Shown here: positions 44,693-57,757 of the stretch, one piece after another | Position numbering within the stretch: position 1 is the stretch's first letter | Layout of the letters: each line of letters opens with the position of its first letter | Origin: Morinoia aosen | Taxonomy: Eukaryota; Arthropoda; Malacostraca; Amphipoda; Talitridae | Length of the DNA: 64,000 bases | NCBI GenBank assembly: GCA_030386875.1 | Contig: CM059563.1 | Span: forward strand, 35,936,139 to 36,000,138 | Direction of reading: 5' to 3' | Notes under the pieces: generated by a model | What the model saw: the letters and a program-made list of their open reading frames with translations, nothing else | Databases searched by the model: none | What the model was told of the DNA's origin: nothing | Translations under genes and position numbers: made by a program

Positions 44693-47600
44693 GGTTGCAC
44701 TTTTTCACCTCGGTCGCCTGGGCAAACAGCAAACGACGTGATTTTCACTGTATTCGACCTAGGAAACAAGATAGGACGCGTTTTTTTCACCGCATTCGAC
44801 CGAGGAAAGGCATAAAAAGCGCTTTTTAGCTCTGTCGACCGTGGAATCGGCTAAATAGGCACTTTTCACCTCTGTCGACTGGGCAAACGGAATAGAATGC
44901 GATTTTCAACGCATTCTACCTTAGGAAACAACCTAGGACGCAATTTTTAACCGCATTCGACCTAGGAATTGCCCAAAACACTTATTTTAGCTCTGTCAAC
45001 CGTGGAATCGGCTAAATATGCACTTATCACCTCTGTCGCCAGGGCAAAGAGCAAACGAAGTTATTTTCACTGTATTCGAACTAGGAAACAAGATAAGGCG
45101 CGATTTTCACAGCATTTCGACCTAGAATTGGCCCATAACGCGCTTTTTAGCTCTATCGACCGTGGAATCGGCAAAATATGCAGTTTTCACCTCTGTCGCC
45201 TGCATAAGCAAACGAGAAAGAACGCGATTTTTAACGCATTTGACCTAGGAAAAAAAAAAGACGCGATTTTATCCGCATTCGACCGAGGAAAGGCATACAA
45301 CGTGCGTTTTCAGCTCTGTCGACCGTGGCATCGACTCTAAATGCACTTTTCACCTCTGTCGACTGGGCAAACGAAAAAGAACGCGATTTTCACCAAATTC
45401 GACCTAGGAAACAACCTAAGACGCGATTTTCACCGCATTTTGACCTAGTAAGCGCCCAAACAGGAAAGAATACGATTTTCTCCGCATTCGACCTAGGAAA
45501 CAACCTAGGACGCGATTTTACCGCATTCGACCTAGGAATGGCCCAGCACACGCATTTTAGCTCTGTCGACCGTGGAATCGGCTCATGATGCACTTTTCAC
45601 CTCTGTCGCCTGGGCAAATCGCAAAGGACGTTATTTTCACTTTATTCGACCTAGGAAACAACCCTAGACGAGATTTTCTTCCATTTGAACTAGGAATGGC
45701 CCAAAAACGCCCATTTTAGCTCTGTCGAACGGCAAAGGACGTGATTTTTCACTGTATTCGACCTAGGAAACAACTTAAGAGGCGATTTTCACCGAATTTG
45801 ACCTAGGAATGGCCCAAAACGGGCATTTCAGCTCTGTCAACCATGAATCGGCTATATATGCACTTATCACATCTGTCGCCTGGGCAAACAGCAAACGACG
45901 TGATTTCCACTGTATTCGACCTAGAAAACCAGATAAGACGCAATTTTCACCGCATTCGACCGAGGAAAGGCATAAAACGCGCTTTTTACCTCTGTCGACC
46001 GTGAAATCGGCTAAATATGCTCTGTTCACCTCTATCGCCCGTGTAACCGCAAAAGACCGCGATTTTCACCGCATTCGACCCGGGAAACAACGTAGGACGC
46101 GATTTTCACCGTATTCGACCGATGAAAGGCATCAAACGCGCTTTTTAGCTATGTCGATCGTTGAATCGGCTAAATATGCACTTTTCACTTCTGTCGACTG
46201 GGCAAACGGAAATGAACGCGATTTTCACCGTATTCGACATAGGAAACAACCTAGGACGCGATTTCCACCACATTCGACCTAGAAATGGCCCAAAAACACG
46301 CATTTTAGCTCTGTCGACCGAGGAATCGGCTCAAAATGCACTTTTCATCTCTGTCGCCTGGGCAAACAGCAGAGGACGTGATTTTCAGTGTATTCGATCC
46401 ATGGAACAAAAAAAGACGCGATTTTCACCGCATTTGCCCTAGGAACGGCCCATGACACGCATTTTAGCTTAGTCGACCGTGGAATCGGATCAATATGCAC
46501 TTTTCACCTCTGTCGCATGGGCAAACAGCAAACGACTTGATTTTCACTGTATTCGACCTAGGAAACAAGATAAGACGCAATTTTCACCGCATTCGACCTA
46601 GGAAAGGCCCATTACGCGCATTTTAGCTCTGTCGACCGTGGAATCAGTTATATATGCACTTTTCACCTCTATCGCCTTTGCAAACAGCAAATGACGTGAT
46701 TTTCACTGTATTAGACCTAAGAAACAAGATACGACGCAGTTTTAAACAGCATTTGACCGAGGAAAGGCCTAAAACGCGCTTTTTAGCTCTGTCGACCCTG
46801 GTATTGGCTGAATATGCACTTTTCACCTCTGTCGCCTGGGTAAACGAAAAAGAACGTAATTCTCACCGCATTCGACCTAGGAAACAACCCATGACGCTAT
46901 TTTCACCGCATTCGACCTAGGAATGGCCCTAAACGCGCGTTTTACCTATGTCTATCGTGGACGCGGCCTCAAGTTGCACTTTTCAACTCTGTCGCATGGG
47001 CAAACAGCAAAGGAGGTGATTTTCACTGTATTCGACCTAGGAAACAAAATAAGGCGCGATTTTCACCGCATTTGACATAGGAACGGCCCATAACGCGCAT
47101 TTTTGCTATGTCGACCGTGGAATCGGCTCAAAATGCACTTCTCACCTCTGTCGCCTGGACAAACAGCAAACGACAATATTTTTCACTGTATTCGACCTTA
47201 GGAAATCAAGATAAGACGCGATTTACACCGCATTCGACCTGGGAAAGGCCCATAACGCGCATTTTAGGTTTGTCGACCGTAGATGGCTCTGTATGCACTT
47301 TTCACCTCTGTCGCCTGGGAAAACAGCAAATGACGTGATTTTCACTGTGTTCGACATAGGAAACAAAACAAGACGCTATTTTCACCGCATACGATCTACC
47401 AATGGCCAAAAACACGCATTTCAGCTATGTCGACCGTGGAAGCGGGTCAAGTTGCGCTTTTCACATCCGCGCATGGGCAAACAGCAAAGGACGTGTTTTT
47501 TCAGTGTATTCGACCTAGGAAACAACCTAAGACGCTTATATTCACCGCATTTGACCTAGGAATGGCTCACAACGCGCATTTTTGCTAAGTCGACAATGGA

Positions 47601-48884
47601 ACCGGCTATATATGCACTTTTCACCTCTATCGCCTTTGCAAACAGCAAATGACGTGATTTACACTGCATTAGACCTAGGAAACAAGATAAGACGCAATTT
47701 TAAATCATTCGACCGAGGAAAGGCCTTACACGCGCTTTTTAGCTCTGTCGACCGTGGAATTGGCTGAATATGCACTTTTCACCTCTGTCGCCTGGGCAAA
47801 CGGAAAAGAACGCGGTTTTCACCTTGTTCGACCTAGGAAACAACCTGTGACGCTATTTTCACCGCATTCGACCTAGGAATGGCCCAAGAGACGCATTTTA
47901 GCTATGTCGAAAGTGGAAGCGGCTCAAGTTGCACTTTTCACCTCTGTCGCATGGGAAACAGCAAAGGACGTGATTTTTCAGTATATTCGACCTAGGAAAC
48001 AAAATAACACGCGATTTTCGCCGCATTTGACCTAGGAACGGCCCATAACGCTACATATTAGCTCTGTCGATTGTGGAATCGGCTCAATATGCACTTTTCA
48101 CCTCTGTCGCCTGGGCAAACAGCAAACGACGTGATTTTTACTGTATTCGACCTAGGAAACAAGATAAGACGCGATTTTCATCGCATTCGACCCAGGAAAG
48201 GCATAAAACGCGCTTTTTAGCTCTTTCAACCGTGGAATCGGCTACATATGCACTTTTCACCTCTGTCGCCTGGGTAAACGAAAAAGAACGCGATTTTCAC
48301 CGCATTCTACCTAGGTAACAACCTTGGACGCTATTTTCACCGTATTCGACCCAGGAATGGCAAAAAAACACGCATTTTAGCTATGTCGACCGTGGAAGCG
48401 GCTCATGTTGCACTTTCCACCCCTGTCGCATGGGCAAACAGCAAAGGACGTGATTTTCAGTGTATTCGACCTAGGAAACAAAATAAGAAGTGATTTTCAC
48501 CGCATTTGACCTAGGAACGGCCCATAACGCGCATTTTAGCTCTGTCGACCGTGGAATCGGCTCAATATGGACTTTTACCTTTGTCGCAAGGGCAAACAGC
48601 AAAACTTTGTGTTTTTCATTGTATTCGACCTAGGAAACAAGATAAGACGCGATTTTCACCGCATTCGACCTAGGATAGGCCCCAAAACGCGCATTTTAGA
48701 TCTTTCGACCGTGGAATCGGCTCAATATGCACTTTTCACCTATGTCGCCTGGGCAAACGGAGAAGAATGCGATTTTCACCGTATTCGACCTAGGAAACAA
48801 CCTAAGGCGCGATTTATATCGCATTCGACCGAGGAATGGCCCATAACACGCGTTTTAGCTCTGTCGACCGTGGAAGCGGCTCGA
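44693..48884 (+). repeat. 159-bp satellite, block 4 (forward orientation)
   Basis: About 26 monomers between the two inverted-repeat elements. It spans the junction of macro-repeat copies 1 and 2 near 45897. Subregion 45010-45430 is the inverted counterpart of the sequence just left of the gap. Confidence 0.92.
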
Positions 48885-51596
48885 TTGAGGAGATCATCCG
48901 GGGGCCCCTGGGGGCTCTTGCGATGTCATGGTCATTTTGCATGTTTTTGTTGTAGAAAAGACCCTTAGTTGATGGACTATTCGTTCCAAAAATTTTATGG
49001 CGCTACGACAATAATTCCCCCCCTCCCGGGGGAGGTGAAGGGACCAAAATATTTCAATTTTTCCGATTTTGACCCCATGTAAAAAGAGAACAATCGAGAA
49101 ATGGAAAAAAAGCCGAACGTGAGTGTGTTAAAAATGTTCCAAGGATTCTAGAACTGCATTTGTTTTTGTTTTAGCATCCAAACTGAAGGAGGTGTCCCAT
49201 TTTGAAATATCGATATCAATGAAAAGCACCCATAATTTGTTCAACTTTTCCCTGATTTCGACCCCATATAGAAAGAGAACAAATGGGAAATAGGAAAAAA
49301 GCCGAACGTGAGTGTGTTAGAAATGTTTCAAGGATTCTATAACTGCATTTGTTTTTAATCTAGCATCGAAACTGAAGGACAAGTCCCATTTTGAAACATC
49401 GATATCAATGACAAGCACCCAAAATCTTTCAATTTTCCCGAATTTGACCCCATATAAAAAGAGAAAAAATGCGAAATGGGAAAAAAGCCGAATGTGAGTG
49501 TGTTAGAAATGTTTCAAGGGTTCTAAAACTGCATTTTTTTGTTCTAGCATCAAAACTGAAAGAGGTGTCCCATTATGATATATCAATCTTATTGAAATAT
49601 CAATACCTAAAACCAGTATGTCAAATTTTTGAAAAATCTGAGGCCTGAATCAAAAAAATGAATTGAATCAATTGTGTTTCTCCTAAGAGTTTACATATCA
49701 TAGTCAAATTTCATAGGAATCAGACTGAAAAAAGAAAAAAGTAACTTTTTTGATAAAAAAGGAAAAATGTTTATAATTTTATTTTTTTAACTCACAATTC
49801 ACAGTTTGAATATGAAGTTATATATGGAAAGTATCGCAATTAAAATCATTACTGCATTCAATTACATCAATTGTTCATTATATTACACTTCAACACCTAA
49901 TTTTTTTTGCTTCTACCCAACACTTCGAATTTTCAACATTCATCCTGGGACTAGTTCTCGAGATTTGATGCTAGAACGAATACAAAGACAGTTTTAGAAT
50001 CCTTGGAACATTTCTGACAAACGTTGTTCTGTTCATTTTCAAATTAAAATAATTTGAAGAAATATAAAGCTCTTAACCCAAAAAATTGTTGCTGATTTTA
50101 GAAATTTCCAAAAATTTTGAAAAAATAGAAAAAATTTGAATTTGAAAATAAACACAACGAACTTTTGTTAGAAATGTTCCAAGGGTTCTAAAACTGTCTT
50201 TCTTTTCGTTCTAGCATCAAAACTGAAGGAGGAGTCCCAATTTGAAAAATATACCAAAACACATTTTTCGTCAAAAAATACTAAGGCCTAAACCGGAAAA
50301 ATGACACATGTAAAAAGGTTTACTTTCACAAAAGACATATACTGGCCAATTTTCAAACGAATCGGACGAAAAAAGGTCTCAAACCCGGATGATCTCCTCA
50401 AGTTGCACTTTTCACCGCGGTCGCCTGGGCAAACAGCAAACGACGTGATTTTCACTGTATTCGACCTAGGAAACAAGATAGGACGCGTTTTTCACCGCAT
50501 TCGACCGAGGAAAGGCATAAAAAGCGCTTTTTAGCTCTGTCGACCGTGGAATCGGCTAAATAGGCACTTTTCACCTCTGTCGACTGGGCCAACGGAATAG
50601 AATGCGATTTTCAACGCATTCGACCTAGGAAACAACCTAGGACGCAATTTTTACCGCATTCGACCTAGGAATTGCCCAAAACACTTATTTTAGCTCTGTC
50701 GACCGTGGAATCGGCTAAATATGCACTTATCACCTCTGTCGACAGGGCAAAGAGCAAACGAAGTTATTTGCACTGTATTCGAACTAGGAGACAAGATAAG
50801 GCGCGATTTTCACAGCATTCGACCTAGAATTGGCCCAAAACGCGCTTTTTAGCTCTATCGACCGTGGAATCGGCAAAATATGCAGTTTTCACCTCTGTCG
50901 CCTGCATAAGCAAACGAGAAAGAACGCGATTTTTGACGCATTTGACCTAGGAAAAAAATAAGACGCGATTTTATCCGCATTCGACCGAGGAAAGGCATAC
51001 AACGTGCGTTTCAGCTCTGTCGACCGTGGCATCGACTCTAAATGTACTTTTAACCTCTGTCGACTAAGCAAACGAAAAAGAACGCGATTTTCACCAAATT
51101 CGACCTAGGAAACAACCTAAGACGCGATTTTCACCGCATTTGACCTAGTAATGGCCCAAACAGGAAAGAATACGATTTTCTCCGCATTCGACCTAGGAAA
51201 CAACCTAGGACGCGATTTTACCGCATTCGACCTAGGAATGGCCCAACACACGCATTTTAGCTCTGTCGACCGTGAAATCGGCTCATGATGCACTTTTAAC
51301 CTCTGTCGCCTGGGCAAATCGCAAAGGACGTTATTTTCACTTTATTCGACCTAGGAAACAACCCTAGACGCGATTTTCTTCCATTTGAACTAGGAATGGC
51401 CCAAAAACGCCCATTTTAGCTCTGTCGAACGGCAAAGGACGTGATTTTCACTGTATTCGATCTAGGAAACAATTTAAGAGGCGATTTTCACCGAATTTGA
51501 CCTAGGAATGGCCCAAAACGGGCATTTCAGCTCTGTCAACCATGGAATCGGCTATATATGCACTTATCACATCTGTCGCCTGGGCAAACAGCAAAC
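45897..51596 (+). repeat. 5.7-kb macro-repeat, copy 2
   Basis: Direct copy of 40180-45896 with small indels and scattered substitutions. For example, the odd monomer with TATGCTCTGTTCACC occurs at 40304, 46018 and 51718. Confidence 0.85.
48885..50401. mobile_element. 1.5-kb element with 18-bp terminal inverted repeats, copy 2
   Basis: Same element, same satellite flanks and same internal ~190-bp tandem units as copy 1, with perfect 18-bp ends at 48885-48902 and 50384-50401. Because the flanks are shared it arose by duplication of the whole block, not by a second insertion. No coding capacity; the 63-codon open stretch at 49806 is A/T-rich chance. Confidence 0.85.
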
Positions 51597-52346
51597 GACG
51601 TGATTTCCACTGTATTCGACCTAGAAAACCAGATAAGACGCAATTTTCACCGCATTCGACCGAGGAAAGGCATAAAACGCGCTTTTTACCTCTGTCGACC
51701 GTGAAATCGGCTAAATATGCTCTGTTCACCTCTATCGCCTGTGTAAACGCAAAAGACCGCGATTTTCACCGCATTCGACCCGGGAAACAACCTAGGACGC
51801 GATTTTCACCGTATTCGACTGATGAAAGGCATCAAACGCGCTTTTTAGCTATGTCGACCGTTGAATCGGCTAAATATGCACTTTTCACTTCTGTCGACTG
51901 GGCAAACGGAAATGAACGCGATTTTCACCGTATTCGACCTAGGAAACAACTTAGGACGCGATTTTCACCACATTCGACCTAGAAATGGCCCAAAACACGC
52001 ATTTAAGCTCTGTCGACCGAGGAATCTGCTCAAAATGCACTTTTCACCTCTGTCGCCTGGGCAAACAGCAAACGAAGTGATTTTCACTGTATTCGACCTT
52101 GGAAACAAGATGAGACGCGTTTTCACTGCATTCGACCGAGTAAATGTATACAACGTGGGTTTCAGCTCTGTCGACCGTGGAATCGGCTCAAATTGCACTT
52201 TTCACCTCTGTCGACTGAGCAAACGGAAATGGACGCGATTTTCACCGCATTCGACCTATAAATGGCCCAAAACGCGCATTTTAGCTCTGTCGCCCGTGGA
52301 ATCGGCTAAGTATGCACTTTTCACCCCGGTCGCCTGGGCAAACGGA
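50402..52346 (+). repeat. 159-bp satellite, block 5 (forward orientation)
   Basis: About 12 monomers ending at GGGCAAACGG, where the LINE insertion interrupts a monomer that resumes at 60901. Confidence 0.92.
51597..52065 (+). repeat. 5.7-kb macro-repeat, copy 3 (truncated)
   Basis: Repeats the first ~470 bases of copies 1 and 2, then diverges near 52065, just before the LINE insertion. Confidence 0.75.
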
Positions 52347-52353
52347 AAAAGAA

Positions 52354-54768
52354 AAACATAAAAAAAAGAAAAACATTTTATTTCCAATAAAGTACAAACA
52401 TGAAATGTCGATACATTGGTTTTTAAAACACCTTAACATTAACATCCTTAAATGATTATTACACATTGGTATCGTAATACCCGTGTAAAATGTTGAAACA
52501 AAATGATTGATAGAAAAGTACAACAAAATTGAGTTCCTTTCCTTGCCTAATCTGATTTTGAACTAGGAGAGCACAATCCTCGCGACGTTCATTTGAAAAA
52601 CACTTTCATTAGTACGCACAAGTATTGAAAAATGAAAGCAAAAAATGCATTCGAATACCTTAGCATAGAAACCCTTAATTTCTATTTGTACATGGTTATC
52701 GTAGTATCCATGTTAAGTGTTGGAACATATGATTTAGATCCTCAATTGCTATTCATACTTGGTTATCGTAATACACATGATGGTTGTCGACACAGGATTT
52801 AGGGAGAAGCACAAGTTAATAAAAAATAATCATTAATATGTATAAGAGGATCGTTTGCATTTGGAGGGCGGCACTAAGTTTCAGTTTCTGTGTTTCAATT
52901 TCTAAGTTTCAATTTACTGAAGTTTTTGCTAGGGATTGAAAATTTATCTTATTTTACGTTCGTTAAGTCATTCTAATATTGATCTTGCTTACTCCGGTCG
53001 AACAAAATGAGCATCACAACTGTTTGTTCCACGCAGCGGAATGAGGTTGCTTTCCACAATTACTAGTACTTCATCTGTGGTGCCCGGAAATGGAAATGGA
53101 GCGTATTATTTTTCTAATTAATTATCAACTCCAAAATCCAGGAATTCCTTTCGCCCATCCGACAACACTTCACTCCCTCCTCCGGTGATGCCCCGCATCC
53201 GGTCATGCCTCTACATTTGGTTACGCCTACATTTGTTTATATCTTACATCCGGTGAAAGCCCACATCCGATCTTTCATCCTTATGCAAGGTGTCCCAACG
53301 ATTATATTTGCTATAACAATACACAAGATGGTTATGATATTTCTTACTTGCGCAAATAGTACTTTCGCAAAGAGTACATCGGGGTTAAAGACATGAAAAG
53401 TATTGTTTTACATCGCTAGATGTAATATTTTCAACATAGGTGGAACCTTGCAAAAGTTAACTATTTAAAATTAGTGTTGTCGTAGTGTATTCACGAGAAT
53501 AAAAAGGTAAGAAGAGTTTATCACACAAAGCTTACGACAGCAATTCGAGACCAGAATAAGAAGATAAAAATGATGATTTTCAAAGTTATGACATTCGTCA
53601 GATCCGAGGCCTTTTTAAATGTTTCAACGAGATCGAAGTAGAGAAAGTATGTACTAAGATACCCTCACATTTGACATCCGCTCTCTCTCTTTGCGGTGAT
53701 TGATTTGGGTTTGGAAATGCAAGATGAAAGTGAGTCACTAAGAACACAAAATCCCTGTGACACATAGCTGAAAATACTCTTGTTAGGGAGCGTGATGTTG
53801 GATCACGAGCCTGTAATATTTGCTACACAGCTGGAACACCGATATACACAAAAAAAAATTGCTAATGAACTCCGTCGCATGTTCAAAAAGCTTCAATATG
53901 AGCGAAAAGTATTTACGAGTATCTTAAAGTTAAGACCATGACTTGAGATCGAATACATGAGGATCGTAATATTTATATTGATTGATTTTTAAACAACTGG
54001 TTGGGAGAAAAGTACAAAGAAAATGCATTCCTTCTATTGTGTTGATATCAAATACATGAGGATCGTAATATTTCTATTAGTTAAGTTTTGGAACAAATAA
54101 TTAGGAGAAAAGTACGTAGATAAATGCATTCTCTCCCGTGTGTTGGTCTGATTTTAACACTGGATTTTATTTCAAGGGGTCAGGAAAACATTGCATATGT
54201 GATGCGTTGTTAAGAACACTCAAGTTGGTGCATTTCCATATTGAAATTTGAGCTTGCGAACGTTTGAACTAGTGAAATGAGGGATTAAAGGTTGAAGGTA
54301 CAACGGGTAGATCCAAAATTATTTTGCAACTTTGACTGCTAGGTTGGTGTTATAGGCAGTTTTACATTGTTTTGTACCAACTGGTAGGCTAAAATACCTG
54401 ATATGGATGAAATGAACGATTTTACAATAACGGAAAAATTTAAGTTTCGTATACTACAAGCTTTGGCACAGAAAAATTTACCGGATTCAAAATAGATGAG
54501 AGGGACCGATGTACAATGCCAACCGTAACATTATCAAGATTGCTGGGGCAAAACGAGAAAGTCAAAACCACCTCAAATGGTGTGGCCGAAAGCACACTGG
54601 AAGAGTGTAAAGGACGACACTGCGTCTCTACAGGATCAATATGAGCATTTTAAAAGGGAATACGTTCTAAACTTACAGACACGCACATACGTACACCGAT
54701 ATCCATACGCATATACGCACACACGTACTGCATGTACGCACCCCTCCAGCACGTGCTGCAGTTCACAC
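52354..54768 (-). other. Noncoding 3' region of the LINE insertion
   Basis: 2.4 kb, A/T-rich. Visible structure: diverged ~99-bp repeats at about 53952-54150 (AATACATGAGGATCGTAATATTT occurs twice), related fragments with GGTATCGTAATAC near 52469 and 52760, short CATCCGGT repeats near 53180-53270 and an alternating purine-pyrimidine tract at about 54678-54740. No gene recognised. It may be an exceptionally long 3' UTR or include an older nested repeat. Confidence 0.5.
54678..54740. repeat. Alternating ACGY/ACAY microsatellite-like tract
   Basis: Mostly alternating purine and pyrimidine (ACACGCACATACGTACACC and similar) just downstream of the LINE RT stop on the - strand. Confidence 0.6.
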
Positions 54769-56520
54769 TTATTGTGTTGACGCAAGATAGAGAGCCATTT
54801 TAGTTTTGAATTCTATCAGTGTTTGAGGGGTTTTGAAGCTCTGGGGGAGTCTGTTCCATAGTAAGGCGCCTGATACTGACAGAGCCTTCTGCCCGATGTT
54901 GGATGAACGGTATTTGATTGAGACATCACGTCTCCGGTTCGGCCTTTGGTTCGTGACGGTAGGGGAGTGGAATTCCATTATTTCAGCACTGCTATGAGGA
55001 AGATATAAAGAGGAGAAAACGTATTGGGCTTTGTGCGCCTGGAACCTTCCTCGAATCGGAGCCCAGCCAAGTTTATGCAGGAGAGGTGTTACGTGGTCAT
55101 GCTTTTTGAATTTACCGTTGCATACAACCTTTGCTGCAAAATTCATGCATTTTTGTAGGTCTTTCTGAAGATCTTTGGATATACCTCCCCAGACCAGGCT
55201 ACAGTAGTCAATACGTGATAAGACCAAAGAATGAACGGCCAACAATCTAGATTCTTCGTCAAGCATATTTTTTATACGATTGAAAAACAGTAAGGTCCCG
55301 TGAATTGCGTTGCAGGTTTTATCAACGTGGGATTTGAAGGACATGTTTCTATCGAACCAAATACCTAAGTTTTTTACTTTTTCTGATGGGTGAATTGTAT
55401 CATTCCCAACTGTACGAGTTAGGTCTAGATTTCGAATGTTGTTTATTGAATGCTTTGACCCAAAAATAATGAATTGTGTTTTGTTCGCGTTTAGCTTGAG
55501 ACCATTTTGGGCATACCATGACTTGAGGCTGATCAATAGAGCTTCAGCTCCTTTTTTCGTCTGTGGTATTTCTGCTACAGAGCTTGTCATTGCAATTTGG
55601 ACGTCATCTGCATACATGGAGATTCGTGTGTTAGAAGGCATTGAAGGGAAATCGTTTATGAAAATTGAAAACAGTAGCGGGCCCAGAATTGATCCTTGAG
55701 GGACACCAAAGCTGTTTTGAAGGAATGGGGACAACTTGTTATCTAAGAGGACTGCATGAGACCGATTTGAAAGGTAACTTTTAAACCACTGTGTATCCAC
55801 TCCTAAGTTCAGTATTTTTCGTAGGAGTTGATTATGTTCGACGCTGTCGAATGCTTTAGAGAGATCAAGTAGCAGCAGAAGTGTTACATTTTTTTGATCG
55901 ATGTCGTTGTATATTTTTTCAGTGATGTTAAGCAGGGCGTCTTGAGTGCTAGTGTTCTTCCTGTAGGCATATTGATTTCGATGAAGTAAATTTGACTCGT
56001 CCAGGTGAGATGACAGTTGATTCGTTACTACTTTTTCTAATATTTTGGACAGGACAGGTAAAAGGCTAATGGGCCTGTAATTTGATGCTGTATTTATGTC
56101 ACCAGTTTCATGCAACGGTCTAATTATGGAGTGTTTCCATTGTTTTGGAAACTTGTTAGTGGCTATTGATGTGTTGATAATCAAACGAATAAATGGTGCT
56201 GTGACTGGAAAACTGTCTTTTATGTATTGGAGGTTGATTCCATCATGTCCAACTGCTTTTGTGTTTTTCAATGAGTATAAAATAGTTTTTAACTCTGGTA
56301 AATCGATAGGGCGTTGCTTCCACAGGGCGCCAGCCTTTGAAAGTGCAGTAGGGCATGAACTTTCAACTGTCCATTTCCTCGGACTGGTTTTACTCACTTC
56401 ATCGAAGACTTGGGCACCTTCTTTTGAAAAGAAAGTGTTGAACTCAGTGGCTTTTTCAAAAGGATTTTCAAATCACTTTTGCGCCCTAAGTTTTTATATT
56501 GAGCCACCTCACTAATGATT
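54769..56520 (-). pseudogene. LINE ORF2 C-terminal part: reverse transcriptase
   Basis: Copies the element RNA by target-primed reverse transcription. Motifs in order: Tyr-Arg-Pro-Ile-Ser-Leu-Leu near 56075; a finger/palm block with Asp-Leu-Ser-Lys-Ala-Phe-Asp near 55860; Gly-Val-Pro-Gln-Gly-Ser-Ile-Leu-Gly-Pro near 55710; catalytic Tyr-Ala-Asp-Asp near 55611; and a ~200-residue C-terminal region. The frame runs uninterrupted from about 56465 to TGA at 54769. Just upstream the Lys-Asn-Asn-Pro-Lys-Arg-Thr-Trp segment lies in another frame, so there is a frameshift near 56465. The style is that of CR1/Jockey-type LINEs. Confidence 0.88.
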
Positions 56521-56695
56521 TCCCATGTACGTTTTGGATTATTTTTTGCCATGAATAGTTCTTGGTGGAAGTGAGTTTGTTTTGCTTGCGTGATTTTCTT
56601 CCGAAGAATCTTTCCAAGTTCTTTATATCTCCTGTATAAAGTAATGTTTGACCTGTTTTCTTTATACTATCGCAAGTAAATTTTCTTTATTCTGC

Positions 56696-57757
56696 TTAGG
56701 TCTTTAATTTCGCTGGTAATCCACAGAGTGCGTTTTGGCCTAGTTTTTTGGTGATATAAGGAGCGCATTCATTTAGAGCTGCTGTAAAGTTCTCGTTAAA
56801 GATAGAAACCTGAAAGTCCACATCGTCAGATTGCATCATGCTCTGAAATTCGGTGAGCCTGTTTAGAAGTTTTTCATTAAATAGTTCCGGCGAATATTGA
56901 CTTTTTAGGCCGTAAGTCATGAGACGATAGTTTTGTCTTTCCTTTGCAATATTAATTTTACATTCTACAGAGTGGTGATCGGCGACAGAGGGTGATATTA
57001 CTGTATTTAGTATTGCCGTAGGTTTGTTTGTTATTGCTAGATCGAGGAGAGTCTTAGATACTCTTGTAACGCGAGTCGGTTCTTTAACCATTTGTGAAAG
57101 GTTTAGTTTGTACAACAGTCTGTTAAGCTGATTTTCTTTACCCGTTAGGTCAATATTAAAATCACCGAAAGCAAAGAATGACATTTTTGTAGCTAAAATT
57201 TCTTTGGAAATTTTCTCAATGAACTCTACTGTTTTTGGTAGAGAGAAGCTGATGGGTGCCGGTAAAGGCTGCCGGTAATGATGGATTTATGTTTATTTAT
57301 TTGCACTTTCAACCAAACCATCTCTATGCCTTCGCACACTTCGTTTGTTAAAAGTAAAGACGACTGGTAAACTTCTTTTACGAAAATACAAGAACCACTA
57401 CCTTTGCTATTTTTAACGCCGTCATGGCGGTACAGCACGTAATCGGGAATATTGAAAAAGGAGCTCTGAGTTCGCGAATCGAACCATGTCTCGGAAACAC
57501 ATAAAATGTCAATGTCTTCTGTGACCAACATTACTCTAATGTCATCCAGCTTACTAAAGAGGCTACGAGCATTGATATGTTTAATTTTAATGTTTTTTAT
57601 TTTATGGCGATTATTTGTGGCATCAGAGGGATTTTTTGGTAGGGACTGTTTCGTGGATTTATTGATTTTATCATTGTTGCCCAGAGTGTCAAGTCTAGCA
57701 TCAGGTGTATTTGAGAGACTGCCATTTAACTGGACAACAGTATTTTGTCATGAAGAT
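56696..57757 (-). pseudogene. LINE ORF2 N-terminal part: AP-type endonuclease
   Basis: The endonuclease nicks target DNA. Similarity starts with Ile-Asn-Ala-Arg-Ser-Leu near 57575; Ser-Glu-Thr-Trp follows near 57490, Gly-Asp-Phe-Asn near 57165 and the catalytic Asp-His-His-Ser region near 56975. The frame closes at 57226 and similarity resumes in another frame by about 57240, so there is one frameshift here. Upstream, the frame is open back to the TGA at 57760-57758, beyond which the same frame encodes the OTU-like segment. ORF1, OTU and endonuclease may therefore once have been one or two overlapping ORFs. Confidence 0.82.

Larger units (their letters stand above)
40180..45896 (+). repeat. 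5.7-kb macro-repeat, copy 1
   Basis: A block of satellite monomers plus one 1.5-kb inverted-repeat element. It is repeated in direct orientation at 45897-51596, with matching monomer-specific variants and element flanks throughout. Edges lie in sequence shared by all monomers, as expected for unequal exchange, and are accurate to some tens of bases. Confidence 0.85.

Noticed and set aside
54577..54780. 67-codon ORF near the LINE 3' side as a transposase fragment
   Set aside because: Half of it is the alternating ACGY tract, and no transposase motif could be recognised.
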